From the NCBI GenBank assembly GCA_036562625.1, contig DATCJV010000100.1, forward strand, positions 1-30,908: DNA of 30,908 nucleotides, read 5' to 3'. Source of the DNA: DUOH01 sp036562625 (GTDB lineage: Bacteria > Bacillota > UBA4882 > UBA10575). Shown piece after piece: positions 1 to 6,894 of this stretch. The first letter of the stretch is position 1. Every line of letters begins with the position of its first letter. Under the pieces are notes generated by a model, which saw only the letters and a program-made list of their open reading frames with translations, was not told the DNA's origin and made no database searches. The translations under genes were made by a program, and so were the position numbers.

Positions 1-153
1 GGTTTTGAGAACACTATTTCTTCTTTTTACAAGAAGATCAAGACCATGGATGGGGAATGAAGCGGGGACTGAAAGTTTTGTGTAGCATCATTCAGGATGC
101 CGAAGCATCAACTAAAAAAGGTGGAGCGGAAAAGCAGAAAGGGTTATCAGAAA
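1..153. other. Left-edge stretch, possible tail of an upstream gene
   Basis: Reading from base 1 in frame 1 gives 19 sense codons ending at a TGA at 58-60, which could be the C-terminus of a gene cut by the window edge. Nothing recognisable can be read from so short a piece. The remaining bases up to the acpS start show no clear promoter or terminator. Confidence 0.2.
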
Positions 154-519
154 ATGATTAAAGGCACAGGTATTGATCTGGTGAGTATCCCGCGCTTTAA
201 CGAAGCGCTGAACCGCAGAGGCCGGAGGTTGTTGGAGAAGGTCTTTACCCCCGCGGAGCGGGAAGCCTGCTGCTGGCGGGCATATAAGTTGGCAGGGCGT
301 TTTGCGGCCAAGGAAGCCTTCTTTAAAGCATTGGGTTCCGGTTTCCGCGGGTTCAAGTGGCACGATCTGGAAGTGAGAAACGATGAACTGGGCGCGCCTT
401 ATCTCCACTTCTCCCCGCGTTTAGCCGGGCATCTTGAGGCTCAAGGGATAACCTGCGCACATCTGAGCATTTCTCATGATCAGGAGTACGCCATCGCCCA
501 GGTTATTTTGGAGGGGTGA
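154..519 (+). CDS. acpS: Holo-[acyl-carrier-protein] synthase AcpS
   Basis: AcpS transfers 4'-phosphopantetheine from CoA to the conserved serine of apo-ACP, activating it for fatty acid synthesis in the cytoplasm. The protein is 121 residues, normal for the family. It opens with the GTGIDLVSIPRF motif, with Asp8 as a metal ligand, and carries the second signature FAAKEAFFKAL with Glu54 as the other expected metal ligand. I chose ATG 154 because the family begins right before the GTGID motif and AGAAAGGG lies upstream; an in-frame start at 97 would add 19 basic residues foreign to the family. The gene ends 6 bases before nnr, an arrangement (acpS-nnr-alr) common in Firmicutes. Confidence 0.95.
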   Translation: MIKGTGIDLVSIPRFNEALNRRGRRLLEKVFTPAEREACCWRAYKLAGRFAAKEAFFKALGSGFRGFKWHDLEVRNDELGAPYLHFSPRLAGHLEAQGITCAHLSISHDQEYAIAQVILEG

Positions 520-525
520 ATATAG

Positions 526-2097
526 ATGAGACTGGTCAAAGCGGCGGAGATGAGAGAAATCGACCGGAAAGCCATAGAAGACTATGCCATCCCGGGGATA
601 ATTCTCATGGAACACGCGGCCAACGCGCTCTTTCAAGTAATCAAGGAGAAATTTCCTTCGCCGGTGAAGACCGGCGTTATCTGTGGTCGTGGAAATAACG
701 GCGGGGACGGATGGGCCCTCGCCCGTCTGCTGCTGCAGGCCGGTTGGGACGTTACCGTCTTTCATCCGGGCTTAGGGGTTGATCTTCCACCGGATGCCGG
801 ACGGAACAGAGAAATCAGCCTGAGGCTGGGAGTACGGGCGGAAGATTGGCAGACGCTGCTGGGTGCGGTGGAAAACATACAAAGTTATGACTTGCTCATC
901 GACGCCCTCCTGGGCAGCGGATTCCGGGGACAGGCGGAAGGTGATTACAGACGCTTGATTGAGCTCATTAACTCCTCAGGCAAGCCGGTAATCGCGGTGG
1001 ATCTTCCCTCCGGTCTGGAGGCTGACACCGGACGGGTGAATGGTCCGGTGGTAAAGGCGGGGCAAACAGTTACTTTCGGCCTGCCTAAAATAGGTTTGCT
1101 GGCCTATCCGGGGCGGGCGTTCGCCGGGGAGATAATTATTGACCCCATTGGCCTTCCGCAGCAATTATTAGGTGGAGAGCACACTAAATACTTCACTTAT
1201 CTTCCGGAAGAAGTAGAAAAACTGCGGCCTCGAAGGGGGGCGGAGGCCCATAAAGGCAGTTGCGGGCGGCTGTTGGTCATTGGGGGCAGCGCCGGTTTGA
1301 CCGGGGCCCCAGTCTTGGCCGGGATGGGTGCTTTACGGAGCGGCGCCGGTCTGGTTACGCTCGGTCTCCGCGATGGACTGCTCCTGACGGAAAAGCCCCC
1401 GGAACTGATAGTTAAATCCTGGTCCCACCTTCAGCAGGAGATTGAGACCTTAGAATTGGGCCGGAAATATGATGCGGTGGTCATCGGTCCCGGTTTATCA
1501 ACTGCGCCGGATGGCCGGGATCTGCTGTTTAAGGTTTTGGCCACAGAAAACTTGACCAAAGTGCTGGATGCGGATGCTTTGAATATCTTGTCCACCGCAG
1601 AAGCGTGGTGGACAAAAGCCAAGGGTCCGCTGGTTCTGACTCCACATCCCGGCGAAATGGCCCGTCTAACCGGATTGAATGTTGCCACTGTGCAAAAAGA
1701 CCGGCTGGCCATCGCGGAGGAGAGCGCAGCGCGTTGGCAGGCGGTTGTAGTTCTAAAAGGGGCGGGAACAACCGTCGCCTCCCCCGAGGGACTAATCTAT
1801 ATCAATCCCACCGGCAATCCGGGGCTGGCCACGGGCGGGACCGGTGATCTTCTATCCGGGATGATCGGAGCGTTTTTAGGACAAGGACTTTCCCCGCTGG
1901 CAGGAGCTTGCCTTGGCGTATATATGCACGGGGCGGCTGCGGATCTGGCTGCGGAAGAGTTGGGCTATACCGGGATGATTGCCGGGGATGTACTCTCCAG
2001 GTTGCCCCGGGTCTTGGGAGGAAAATTCGCAAAGGCGGAAGTTGATTCAGCCGACGGGCGGTATACGTTTGTTCCGCCTGTGCGGGAAAACCTTTGA
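526..2097 (+). CDS. nnr: Bifunctional NAD(P)H-hydrate epimerase / ADP-dependent dehydratase
   Basis: This enzyme repairs damaged NADHX and NADPHX: the N-terminal YjeF_N half epimerises the R and S hydrates, and the C-terminal ribokinase-like half dehydrates the S form using a nucleotide. The 523-residue length fits the fused form. The epimerase glycine motif GRGNNGGDGW lies near residues 54-63. The kinase-fold signature NPGLATGGTGDLLSGM lies near residues 430-447, and HPGEMARL precedes it. ATG 526 has GGAGGGG at a good distance, and that ribosome site overlaps the end of acpS, so the two are probably translationally coupled. No missing motif is evident. Confidence 0.94.
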   Translation: MRLVKAAEMREIDRKAIEDYAIPGIILMEHAANALFQVIKEKFPSPVKTGVICGRGNNGGDGWALARLLLQAGWDVTVFHPGLGVDLPPDAGRNREISLRLGVRAEDWQTLLGAVENIQSYDLLIDALLGSGFRGQAEGDYRRLIELINSSGKPVIAVDLPSGLEADTGRVNGPVVKAGQTVTFGLPKIGLLAYPGRAFAGEIIIDPIGLPQQLLGGEHTKYFTYLPEEVEKLRPRRGAEAHKGSCGRLLVIGGSAGLTGAPVLAGMGALRSGAGLVTLGLRDGLLLTEKPPELIVKSWSHLQQEIETLELGRKYDAVVIGPGLSTAPDGRDLLFKVLATENLTKVLDADALNILSTAEAWWTKAKGPLVLTPHPGEMARLTGLNVATVQKDRLAIAEESAARWQAVVVLKGAGTTVASPEGLIYINPTGNPGLATGGTGDLLSGMIGAFLGQGLSPLAGACLGVYMHGAAADLAAEELGYTGMIAGDVLSRLPRVLGGKFAKAEVDSADGRYTFVPPVRENL

Positions 2098-2191
2098 GTA
2101 CTATGGAGTCATGGCTATTTTGCCGGGAAGTAACGGGCTTAGTAAGTTGCCGAAGCGCGTTGATTACATAAAGAAGAAAGAGGGGTGGATT

Positions 2192-3331
2192 GTGTCAAGA
2201 TACGGTGAAGAAAGAATACGGCCGGTCTGGGTGGAGGTTGACCTGGAGGCCATTGCGGATAATGTGCGGAAGATTAGAGAGGTAATTGGGGCAAAACCAA
2301 AAATCATGGCGGTGGTTAAGGCGGAGGCATACGGGCACGGCGCCGTTGCCGTGGCCAAAACTGCTGTTTCCGCCGGCGCCGAATGGCTGGGCGTGGCCAT
2401 ACCCGAAGAAGGGATTGCTTTAAGAAACGCCGGAATTGACCAGCCCATCCTGGTCTTTGGGCCGCTCTTGCCCGAACAGGCCGGGCAGTTCTGCACGCAC
2501 CGGTTAACCGGTAGTATCACCACGTTTGAGAGCGCTTTGGCCCTGTCCAGGGAGGCGGAACGCAGAGGAATAGAGGCCGCAGTACATGTGAAGGTTGATA
2601 CCGGTATGGGCCGGGTGGGGATCCAACCCCGGGAGGCGGAGGCATTTATTCGCCGTCTGCTGACTCTGCCCCGGATCAAAGTGGAAGGAATTTACTCCCA
2701 TTTTGCTACAGCCGATGAAGAAGATCTAACCTATGCTTACCATCAATTGGCAGTGTTTCAGCGCGTCTTGTCCGACCTGGAGAGGGCGGGGATTGATCTT
2801 CCCTTGAAACATTTGGCCAACAGCGCCGGGATGCTTAATATTCCAGAAAGCCGTTTTGATCTGGTCCGGGCTGGAATCATTCTTTATGGGTTATATCCTT
2901 CACCGGCGTTCAACCGCAACTTGATTTCCGTGAGACCTGCCTTCACCCTGAAGGCCCGGGTCACACAGGTGAAAAGGGTGCCGCCGGGAACAGGGATAAG
3001 TTACGGGCAGCATTATCAGACAAAAAAAGAGACGAACATTCTGACCCTGCCCCTTGGCTATGCCGACGGCTGGATCCGGGCTTTAAGCGGAAAAGCCCGG
3101 GTTTTGGTGAAGGGTCGCTCCTATCCTTTAGTGGGCACGATCTGTATGGACCAGTGTATGGCAGAGGTGGGCGACACCCAAGTAGAAGTGGGCGAAGAGG
3201 TAGTGCTCATCGGCAAACAAGGCCGGGAGGAGATTACAGTTGATCAGATCGCAGCCCTGCTCGATACGATCAATTACGAAGTGGTCTGCATGATCAGCGA
3301 TCGAGTGCCCCGGGTTTATACACGGATTTAA
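2192..3331 (+). CDS. alr: Alanine racemase
   Basis: Alr is a PLP enzyme that makes D-alanine for peptidoglycan. The expected PLP lysine is Lys43 in VVKAEAYGHG; many homologues have KANAYGHG, so Glu replaces the usual Asn next to it. The second catalytic residue is Tyr271 in the ISYG motif. The dimer-interface motif TICMDQCMAEVG is also present. The open frame extends upstream to 1979, inside nnr, but GTG 2192 is the best start: AGAGGGG sits about 7 bases before it, it gives 379 residues (the usual length), and the sequence before it is not family-like. ATG 2111 is a less likely alternative. A hairpin terminator follows. Confidence 0.94.
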   Translation: MSRYGEERIRPVWVEVDLEAIADNVRKIREVIGAKPKIMAVVKAEAYGHGAVAVAKTAVSAGAEWLGVAIPEEGIALRNAGIDQPILVFGPLLPEQAGQFCTHRLTGSITTFESALALSREAERRGIEAAVHVKVDTGMGRVGIQPREAEAFIRRLLTLPRIKVEGIYSHFATADEEDLTYAYHQLAVFQRVLSDLERAGIDLPLKHLANSAGMLNIPESRFDLVRAGIILYGLYPSPAFNRNLISVRPAFTLKARVTQVKRVPPGTGISYGQHYQTKKETNILTLPLGYADGWIRALSGKARVLVKGRSYPLVGTICMDQCMAEVGDTQVEVGEEVVLIGKQGREEITVDQIAALLDTINYEVVCMISDRVPRVYTRI

Positions 3332-3656
3332 CCTTTTTAAAGGGGGGTTTTTCGGCCTTACCGGACAAGAAGGCTAGAATAAGTAGATTTACTTATAACC
3401 GTCGAAAGATGACTTCTGAAGGACAGGAGTCATTTTTTGACGCGCGCAAAGTAGACCACTTTGCCTGTGAGATAGAGTCAGGGAGTACTTATTCTCGTTA
3501 ATTTATGACACCAATGTCGAATAGGCTAATATTCTGAAGTATTGTTAATGAAAATAGCAAATTTTAAATTTAAATAACTATTATAAAATAAACTATAATT
3601 TTTTTATTACAATTGCCGATTTATAAAGTGAAGAGAAAAAGTAGGGGGATTACTCG
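3332..3656. other. Gap between alr and the agr-like locus
   Basis: No gene is seen. The gap holds small perfect inverted repeats at 3355-3359/3370-3374, 3381-3385/3390-3394 and 3446-3452/3458-3464, plus the alr terminator. From about 3520 to 3620 the sequence becomes very AT-rich, with -10-like elements TATAAA (3582-3587) and TATAAT (3594-3599) but no convincing -35, so the agrB promoter probably lies here. Confidence 0.5.
3405..3438 (+). terminator. Rho-independent terminator after alr
   Basis: The arms 3405-3416 and 3426-3437 can pair over about 12 bases, with G-T wobbles, around a 9-base loop. The 3' arm runs into TTTTTT. It closes the acpS-nnr-alr unit 74 bases after the alr stop. Confidence 0.7.
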
Positions 3657-4277
3657 ATGCTCTTCCGAAGATTGGCGGAAACTTGGGCGTCCGCACTGGC
3701 ACAGGCTGCGGGAGAAGAAGATGCCTATCGAAGAGATTTGGCCCGGTATGTGTTTGAGACTTTTTTGTCTGGCGCCTTATCGTTGGTTTTTATTGTTGCA
3801 GCTTCCTTGCTTTTTAGGGTATTCCGAACTGCTCTGCTTATTACTGCGACAATAGCCGTTTTAAAAAGTATCGCCGGCGGTCTGCACATGAGCACTCCCT
3901 TGCGTTGCGCCGTGACAGGCGCGTTTACCGTAGTGGTCCTCAGCTGTTTGGCGCTATGGTTTCCCTGGTCCCGGTATTCGGCGTTTTTTCGACTGGTATT
4001 CCTGATCGCCATTAATGTAATTGTTTGGCGAAAAGCCCCTCTGGAGACGAAGAGGAAACCCCTGACTCCGTCGCACAAGTATAACCTGGCTGTCCTCTCC
4101 AGAGTCCTGGTTTTTTCCGCCTCCTTCTTCTGTTTGCTCTTTCCAAAAGTCCGGGGAATGAATGAACTCTTTTACTCCTTATTATTTCAGGGGATAAATC
4201 TGTTGGAGGTTACCGCCATAGGAGTGGGCAAGCTGGACCACATCATGGGCTACGTGGAAAAGAACCCGGTGTTTTAG
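3657..4277 (+). CDS. agrB: AgrB-like accessory gene regulator, peptide-processing membrane protease
   Basis: AgrB is an integral-membrane cysteine protease that cuts the AgrD precursor on its C-terminal side and closes a thiolactone ring, producing an autoinducing peptide. The motif GGLHMSTPLRC places the catalytic pair at His77 and Cys84, the same spacing and numbering as known for Staphylococcus AgrB. About five or six hydrophobic segments surround it (near residues 33-50, 52-70, 85-102, 110-124, 147-165), with the usual basic loop between them (KAPLETKRKPLTP). The length of 206 residues is normal. ATG 3657 has AGGGGG 8 bases upstream. The substrate agrD lies 229 bases downstream and an AgrC-like receptor follows. 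Confidence 0.88.
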   Translation: MLFRRLAETWASALAQAAGEEDAYRRDLARYVFETFLSGALSLVFIVAASLLFRVFRTALLITATIAVLKSIAGGLHMSTPLRCAVTGAFTVVVLSCLALWFPWSRYSAFFRLVFLIAINVIVWRKAPLETKRKPLTPSHKYNLAVLSRVLVFSASFFCLLFPKVRGMNELFYSLLFQGINLLEVTAIGVGKLDHIMGYVEKNPVF

Positions 4278-4417
4278 AAGGAAAGTGGAGATGGGCTTGG
4301 TTGGGTACATGTTTTTTAAACCGGCAGGTGATTTTTTATTTTAAATTATTAAGACCACACCACTGATAAGCAGAGATATATAAAACTACTTTTTATGCGA
4401 CTCGCACTTTTAACAAA

Positions 4418-4477
4418 GCTGTGTAAGAGGCACAGCATCCTAATGCTCTTTCGTAGAGAGAAAGAAGAAAGAGTATT
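4418..4477 (+). promoter_or_regulatory. Paired hairpins in the agrD leader
   Basis: Two inverted repeats sit between agrB and agrD. One is 4418-4424 with 4430-4436 (7 pairs, one wobble, 5-base loop). The other is 4442-4452 with 4467-4477 (11 pairs, one G-T wobble, 14-base loop). Neither is followed by a T-run, so they are not ordinary terminators. They could stabilise the agrD message after processing or be protein targets. Function is inferred only. Confidence 0.45.
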
Positions 4478-4506
4478 GAATCTTTAAAGAAGGGAGGCTC
4501 GGAAAG

Positions 4507-4623
4507 ATGAAAAAGAAATTGGCTTCTTTATTAATCAGTTTGCTGATGGTTTTGGGTGCTTGCAGTATTAGTTCAGCTTGCCTTTTTGTTTGGTATCAAC
4601 CGGAGTTGCCGGAGAGGAAGTAA
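4507..4623 (+). CDS. agrD: AgrD-like cyclic lactone autoinducer peptide precursor
   Basis: This 38-codon gene encodes the precursor of a secreted signal peptide. It has the three-part AgrD layout: a basic amphipathic leader (MKKKLASLLISLLMVLGA), a short core containing Cys25 in SSACLFVW, and an acidic, proline-rich tail YQPELPERK. The tail matches the QPE-x-P pattern known for clostridial AgrD. By analogy with Clostridium perfringens, AgrB would cut after Trp29 and close a five-residue thiolactone ring Cys25-Leu-Phe-Val-Trp29; a six-residue ring ending at Tyr30 is possible. GGGAGG (4492-4497) lies upstream of ATG 4507. It is downstream of agrB and upstream of the receptor gene, the canonical order. 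It is too short for most gene finders. Confidence 0.9.
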   Translation: MKKKLASLLISLLMVLGACSISSACLFVWYQPELPERK

Positions 4624-4624
4624 C

Positions 4625-4646
4625 ATATTAATGTCACCATTAATAT
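4625..4646 (+). repeat. Perfect 9-bp inverted repeat directly after agrD
   Basis: ATATTAATG (4625-4633) and CATTAATAT (4638-4646) are perfect complements around a 4-base loop, starting one base after the agrD stop. There is no T-run of terminator type. It may be an operator or an RNA stem that sets the ratio of agrD to receptor message. Confidence 0.55.
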
Positions 4647-4746
4647 CATTTGAATAATAGTATAAAATGTGGTATATTTTTTTTTAAGATGGTTGGTATA
4701 TTTTGTCTGTTTTGTAAAAGATTTATGGCTATCGGTGGTGTTATCC

Positions 4747-6060
4747 ATGCCTAAAGAAGTCTTAATAAGCCTTATTAGTAGAAATCAATATCATTATATA
4801 ATACTTAACGGACTATGTTATCTCTTTGTTTGGTTTTGGTTTATTAAACTTGCTATGAGATTGAATAAAATTAGCATTAGATGGCAGAAAATAATTCTTT
4901 GGTGTTTTCCTGCAGCAATTTATTCACTTATCGGCAAAGTATTTCTTCCACAAAAGTTTTTTGGTTTTATATCGATGCTAGTAGCTTTTATATTGGTGAG
5001 TTTTGTTGGAAAATTGACATTAAAAAAAACATTATTGACCACAATAATAATGTTTTTTTTGACCTTTTTAGGCCCTATTGTTGTTGAGCCTGTAATTCGT
5101 TTTAATGAAAATTTGTATATATATCTTTTCCATGATCCTTCAGGGTTAATAATAGGTGGATTAATTGAGGGGTTTTTCCCTTTTATGTTTTCAATTATTC
5201 TTAAATATTATGATTTTGAGTTAAGTAAAAAAATACGTGATTCAGAACTTTTAGGAATAGTAATTTTAGGTGTATTGTTTTTGGCAATGTGTTCATTAAT
5301 GAGTCAGTATATATGCTTAATAGTTGATTCCACCAATGATTATTTTTTTTATTCCTTTATTCTACAGCTATTCTTGATTACAACCGCTATTTTGGCTTTT
5401 ATCCTCAAACACCAATCCCTCAAACGCGAAGAAAAAGATCGCCTGTGGGAGCAGTTGCATCAACAACTGGAACAGAGTTCCGCGCTGATTAGATTATTAG
5501 CCGGCGAGCAAAGGGAGTTTAGAAATAAACTACAGGTGTTACGGGGCATGGTGGACTTGGGAAAATGCCAGGAAGCGGTAAGGTATATAGACAGAGTCAA
5601 TAGTGAAATGATCAATACGAAGGCTATTGATTTTGACAACCCCATCCTGGGTTCGGCTTTGCTGGAACAGATCGTGCAAGGCCGGGAGCTGGGAGTGGAG
5701 ATCAAGATCGAAAACGGGTCTTCCCTCAAGGAAATGTATAATTCCTTTAAAATCGGCAAAGCTCTTAAGTTGGCGCTCAATTACTTCCTCAATAATCCGG
5801 CGCTGAAGAAAGAGAATCCCCGTGTGGTAGTGGTCACTATTGAGAAAGGTGTAGATAAATATCAATTCAGTATCTTTTGCCATAAAAAACAACAGCAGCA
5901 CCAGATACGCCAGGTTGAGCTTTGTGAGGATGATGATCAGAATTTAAAAGAGGCGGAGGCGATTATTAAAGAACTGGACGGTAGGTTTTCTTATGGGTAT
6001 CTTCGCGAGGTCTTGACCAGATTCAGTTTTGAAATCCCCGCCACCGCGCAGGGTTTGTAA
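4747..6060 (+). CDS. AgrC-like 7-TM receptor with Spo0B-like, probably kinase-dead cytoplasmic domain
   Basis: The position after agrBD and the plan (seven hydrophobic segments, then a cytoplasmic dimerisation domain) suggest the peptide receptor, AgrC. The cytoplasmic half starts with a coiled helix and reads EQREFRNKLQVLRG, which aligns with SRHDWMNKLQLIKG of Bacillus Spo0B and the RHD-x-x-N motif of AgrC-type kinases. Arg256 (codon 5512-5514) stands where the phosphorylated His should be. The GHKL part keeps only an NxxxN remnant (Asn345, Asn349); no DxGxG or GxGL motif is visible. Signalling by phosphate transfer is therefore doubtful. The frame is open back to a GTG at 4669 without a ribosome site, adding an eighth hydrophobic segment; ATG 4747 has only a weak GGTGG upstream, so the start is uncertain. 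Confidence 0.75.
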   Translation: MPKEVLISLISRNQYHYIILNGLCYLFVWFWFIKLAMRLNKISIRWQKIILWCFPAAIYSLIGKVFLPQKFFGFISMLVAFILVSFVGKLTLKKTLLTTIIMFFLTFLGPIVVEPVIRFNENLYIYLFHDPSGLIIGGLIEGFFPFMFSIILKYYDFELSKKIRDSELLGIVILGVLFLAMCSLMSQYICLIVDSTNDYFFYSFILQLFLITTAILAFILKHQSLKREEKDRLWEQLHQQLEQSSALIRLLAGEQREFRNKLQVLRGMVDLGKCQEAVRYIDRVNSEMINTKAIDFDNPILGSALLEQIVQGRELGVEIKIENGSSLKEMYNSFKIGKALKLALNYFLNNPALKKENPRVVVVTIEKGVDKYQFSIFCHKKQQQHQIRQVELCEDDDQNLKEAEAIIKELDGRFSYGYLREVLTRFSFEIPATAQGL

Positions 6061-6169
6061 TTTTCTAAACCGCCGATGTAATCCAGTCTTAGAGTTACTG
6101 ACCAGCAAAAGTATGTTTGCCCTTGATACGGTTTGTAGGAAGATTCGGATATAAGTGAAAAAATAGGGG

Positions 6170-6198
6170 CTGACAAACGCTTGGTATTGATCTATTAT
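6170..6198 (+). promoter_or_regulatory. Sigma-A-type promoter for the 6284 gene
   Basis: CTGACA (6170-6175), a 17-base spacer and TATTAT (6193-6198) match the sigma-A consensus at 5 of 6 bases in each hexamer. Transcription would start near 6205, about 80 bases before the ATG at 6284. Confidence 0.6.
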
Positions 6199-6283
6199 GT
6201 ATATGTAGATAAGGAAATAATTGTCATGGCTACCTATGGAACAAAGGCCGGAACAAGGTAAAGTAGATAAAGGGGAGTCAGTT

Positions 6284-6643
6284 ATGGTAGTGGTGGGCTT
6301 TAAAATTGACGACACTTATTACACGCAAGGCTTTCACCCAAGGGAATTTGTTTTCAAGACTAAATTGGAAATGGTTGATCTCATCGAGATCCAAATCGTC
6401 TTGCGTCCCAGGAAGGATAAGTCTTTGAGACTGGAGTACCTTGGCAGGGATGCGCAGGGGGACCTTTATTATATTCATCCGGAAGAGAGCCGGTTTGTTC
6501 CGGCGGAAGAGGGGTTTACCTTTCAACGGTGCGGAGATGTCTACGTTTCGCAAGTTTTCCCTCTTGAACCTACACCCGCTGCTTTTCTTGAGCAGATTAA
6601 AACTGTACTCAATAGGGTGTTGGATGATAGAAAAGCACTGTAG
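6284..6643 (+). CDS. Hypothetical protein, 119 residues
   Basis: I do not recognise this protein. It is soluble, with no signal peptide or membrane segment. It alternates beta-prone stretches (MVVVGFKIDD, LIEIQIVLRP, LRLEYLG, DLYYIHPE) and ends in a predicted amphipathic helix (FLEQIKTVLNRVLDDRK). The start is ATG 6284, with AGGGGAG 6 bases upstream; the longer reading from a TTG at 6221 lacks a ribosome site. It has its own promoter (6170-6198) and terminator, so it is a single-gene unit beside the agr-like locus. A role in that signalling path is possible but is only positional guesswork. The His, Tyr and Glu residues form no catalytic pattern that I know. Confidence 0.7.
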   Translation: MVVVGFKIDDTYYTQGFHPREFVFKTKLEMVDLIEIQIVLRPRKDKSLRLEYLGRDAQGDLYYIHPEESRFVPAEEGFTFQRCGDVYVSQVFPLEPTPAAFLEQIKTVLNRVLDDRKAL

Positions 6644-6669
6644 GGTTAGACATTCTCCAGAACCGGTCG

Positions 6670-6695
6670 AATCTCCGTGGGCGGAGTTTTTTTTT
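6670..6695 (+). terminator. Rho-independent terminator
   Basis: CTCCG (6673-6677) pairs with CGGAG (6682-6686) around a TGGG loop and is followed by nine T residues. It closes the single-gene unit at 6284-6643. Confidence 0.85.
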
Positions 6696-6783
6696 GCCCG
6701 AAATCCTGCTTAGAAGAGCAAGCGGTGTGAACTCCACCGCACCGTCATCGACTCCGCCGATAAACGTAAGGACGCCTGAGTAA

Positions 6784-6812
6784 TTGACTCTGTACATAAA
6801 TGATAGTATACT
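6784..6812 (+). promoter_or_regulatory. Strong sigma-A promoter for oadB
   Basis: TTGACT (6784-6789), exactly 17 bases, then TATACT (6807-6812). Transcription would begin near 6819, leaving a leader of about 75 bases before the TTG start of oadB. The sequence around the -10 (AGTATACTAG) is partly palindromic and could also bind a regulator. Confidence 0.75.
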
Positions 6813-6894
6813 AGTTTAGTATGTAAAACCAACTTAACTTGTAATAACCTTTTTCTTTTGCCCCTGATCACTTGATACCACAGGAGGGAATCAT

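Noticed and set aside
1979..2191. Extended N-terminus of alanine racemase inside nnr
   Set aside because: The added residues overlap the end of nnr, are not family-like, and a good ribosome site points to GTG 2192.
2164..2679. 171-codon frame on the minus strand
   Set aside because: It lies wholly opposite alr, has no ribosome site, and its Arg/Ser/Pro-rich translation is what the antisense of a GC-rich gene gives.
3520..5395. Mobile element or genomic island as the source of the AT-rich stretch
   Set aside because: No transposase, integrase, terminal repeat or attachment site is seen, and agrB itself has ordinary host-like composition.
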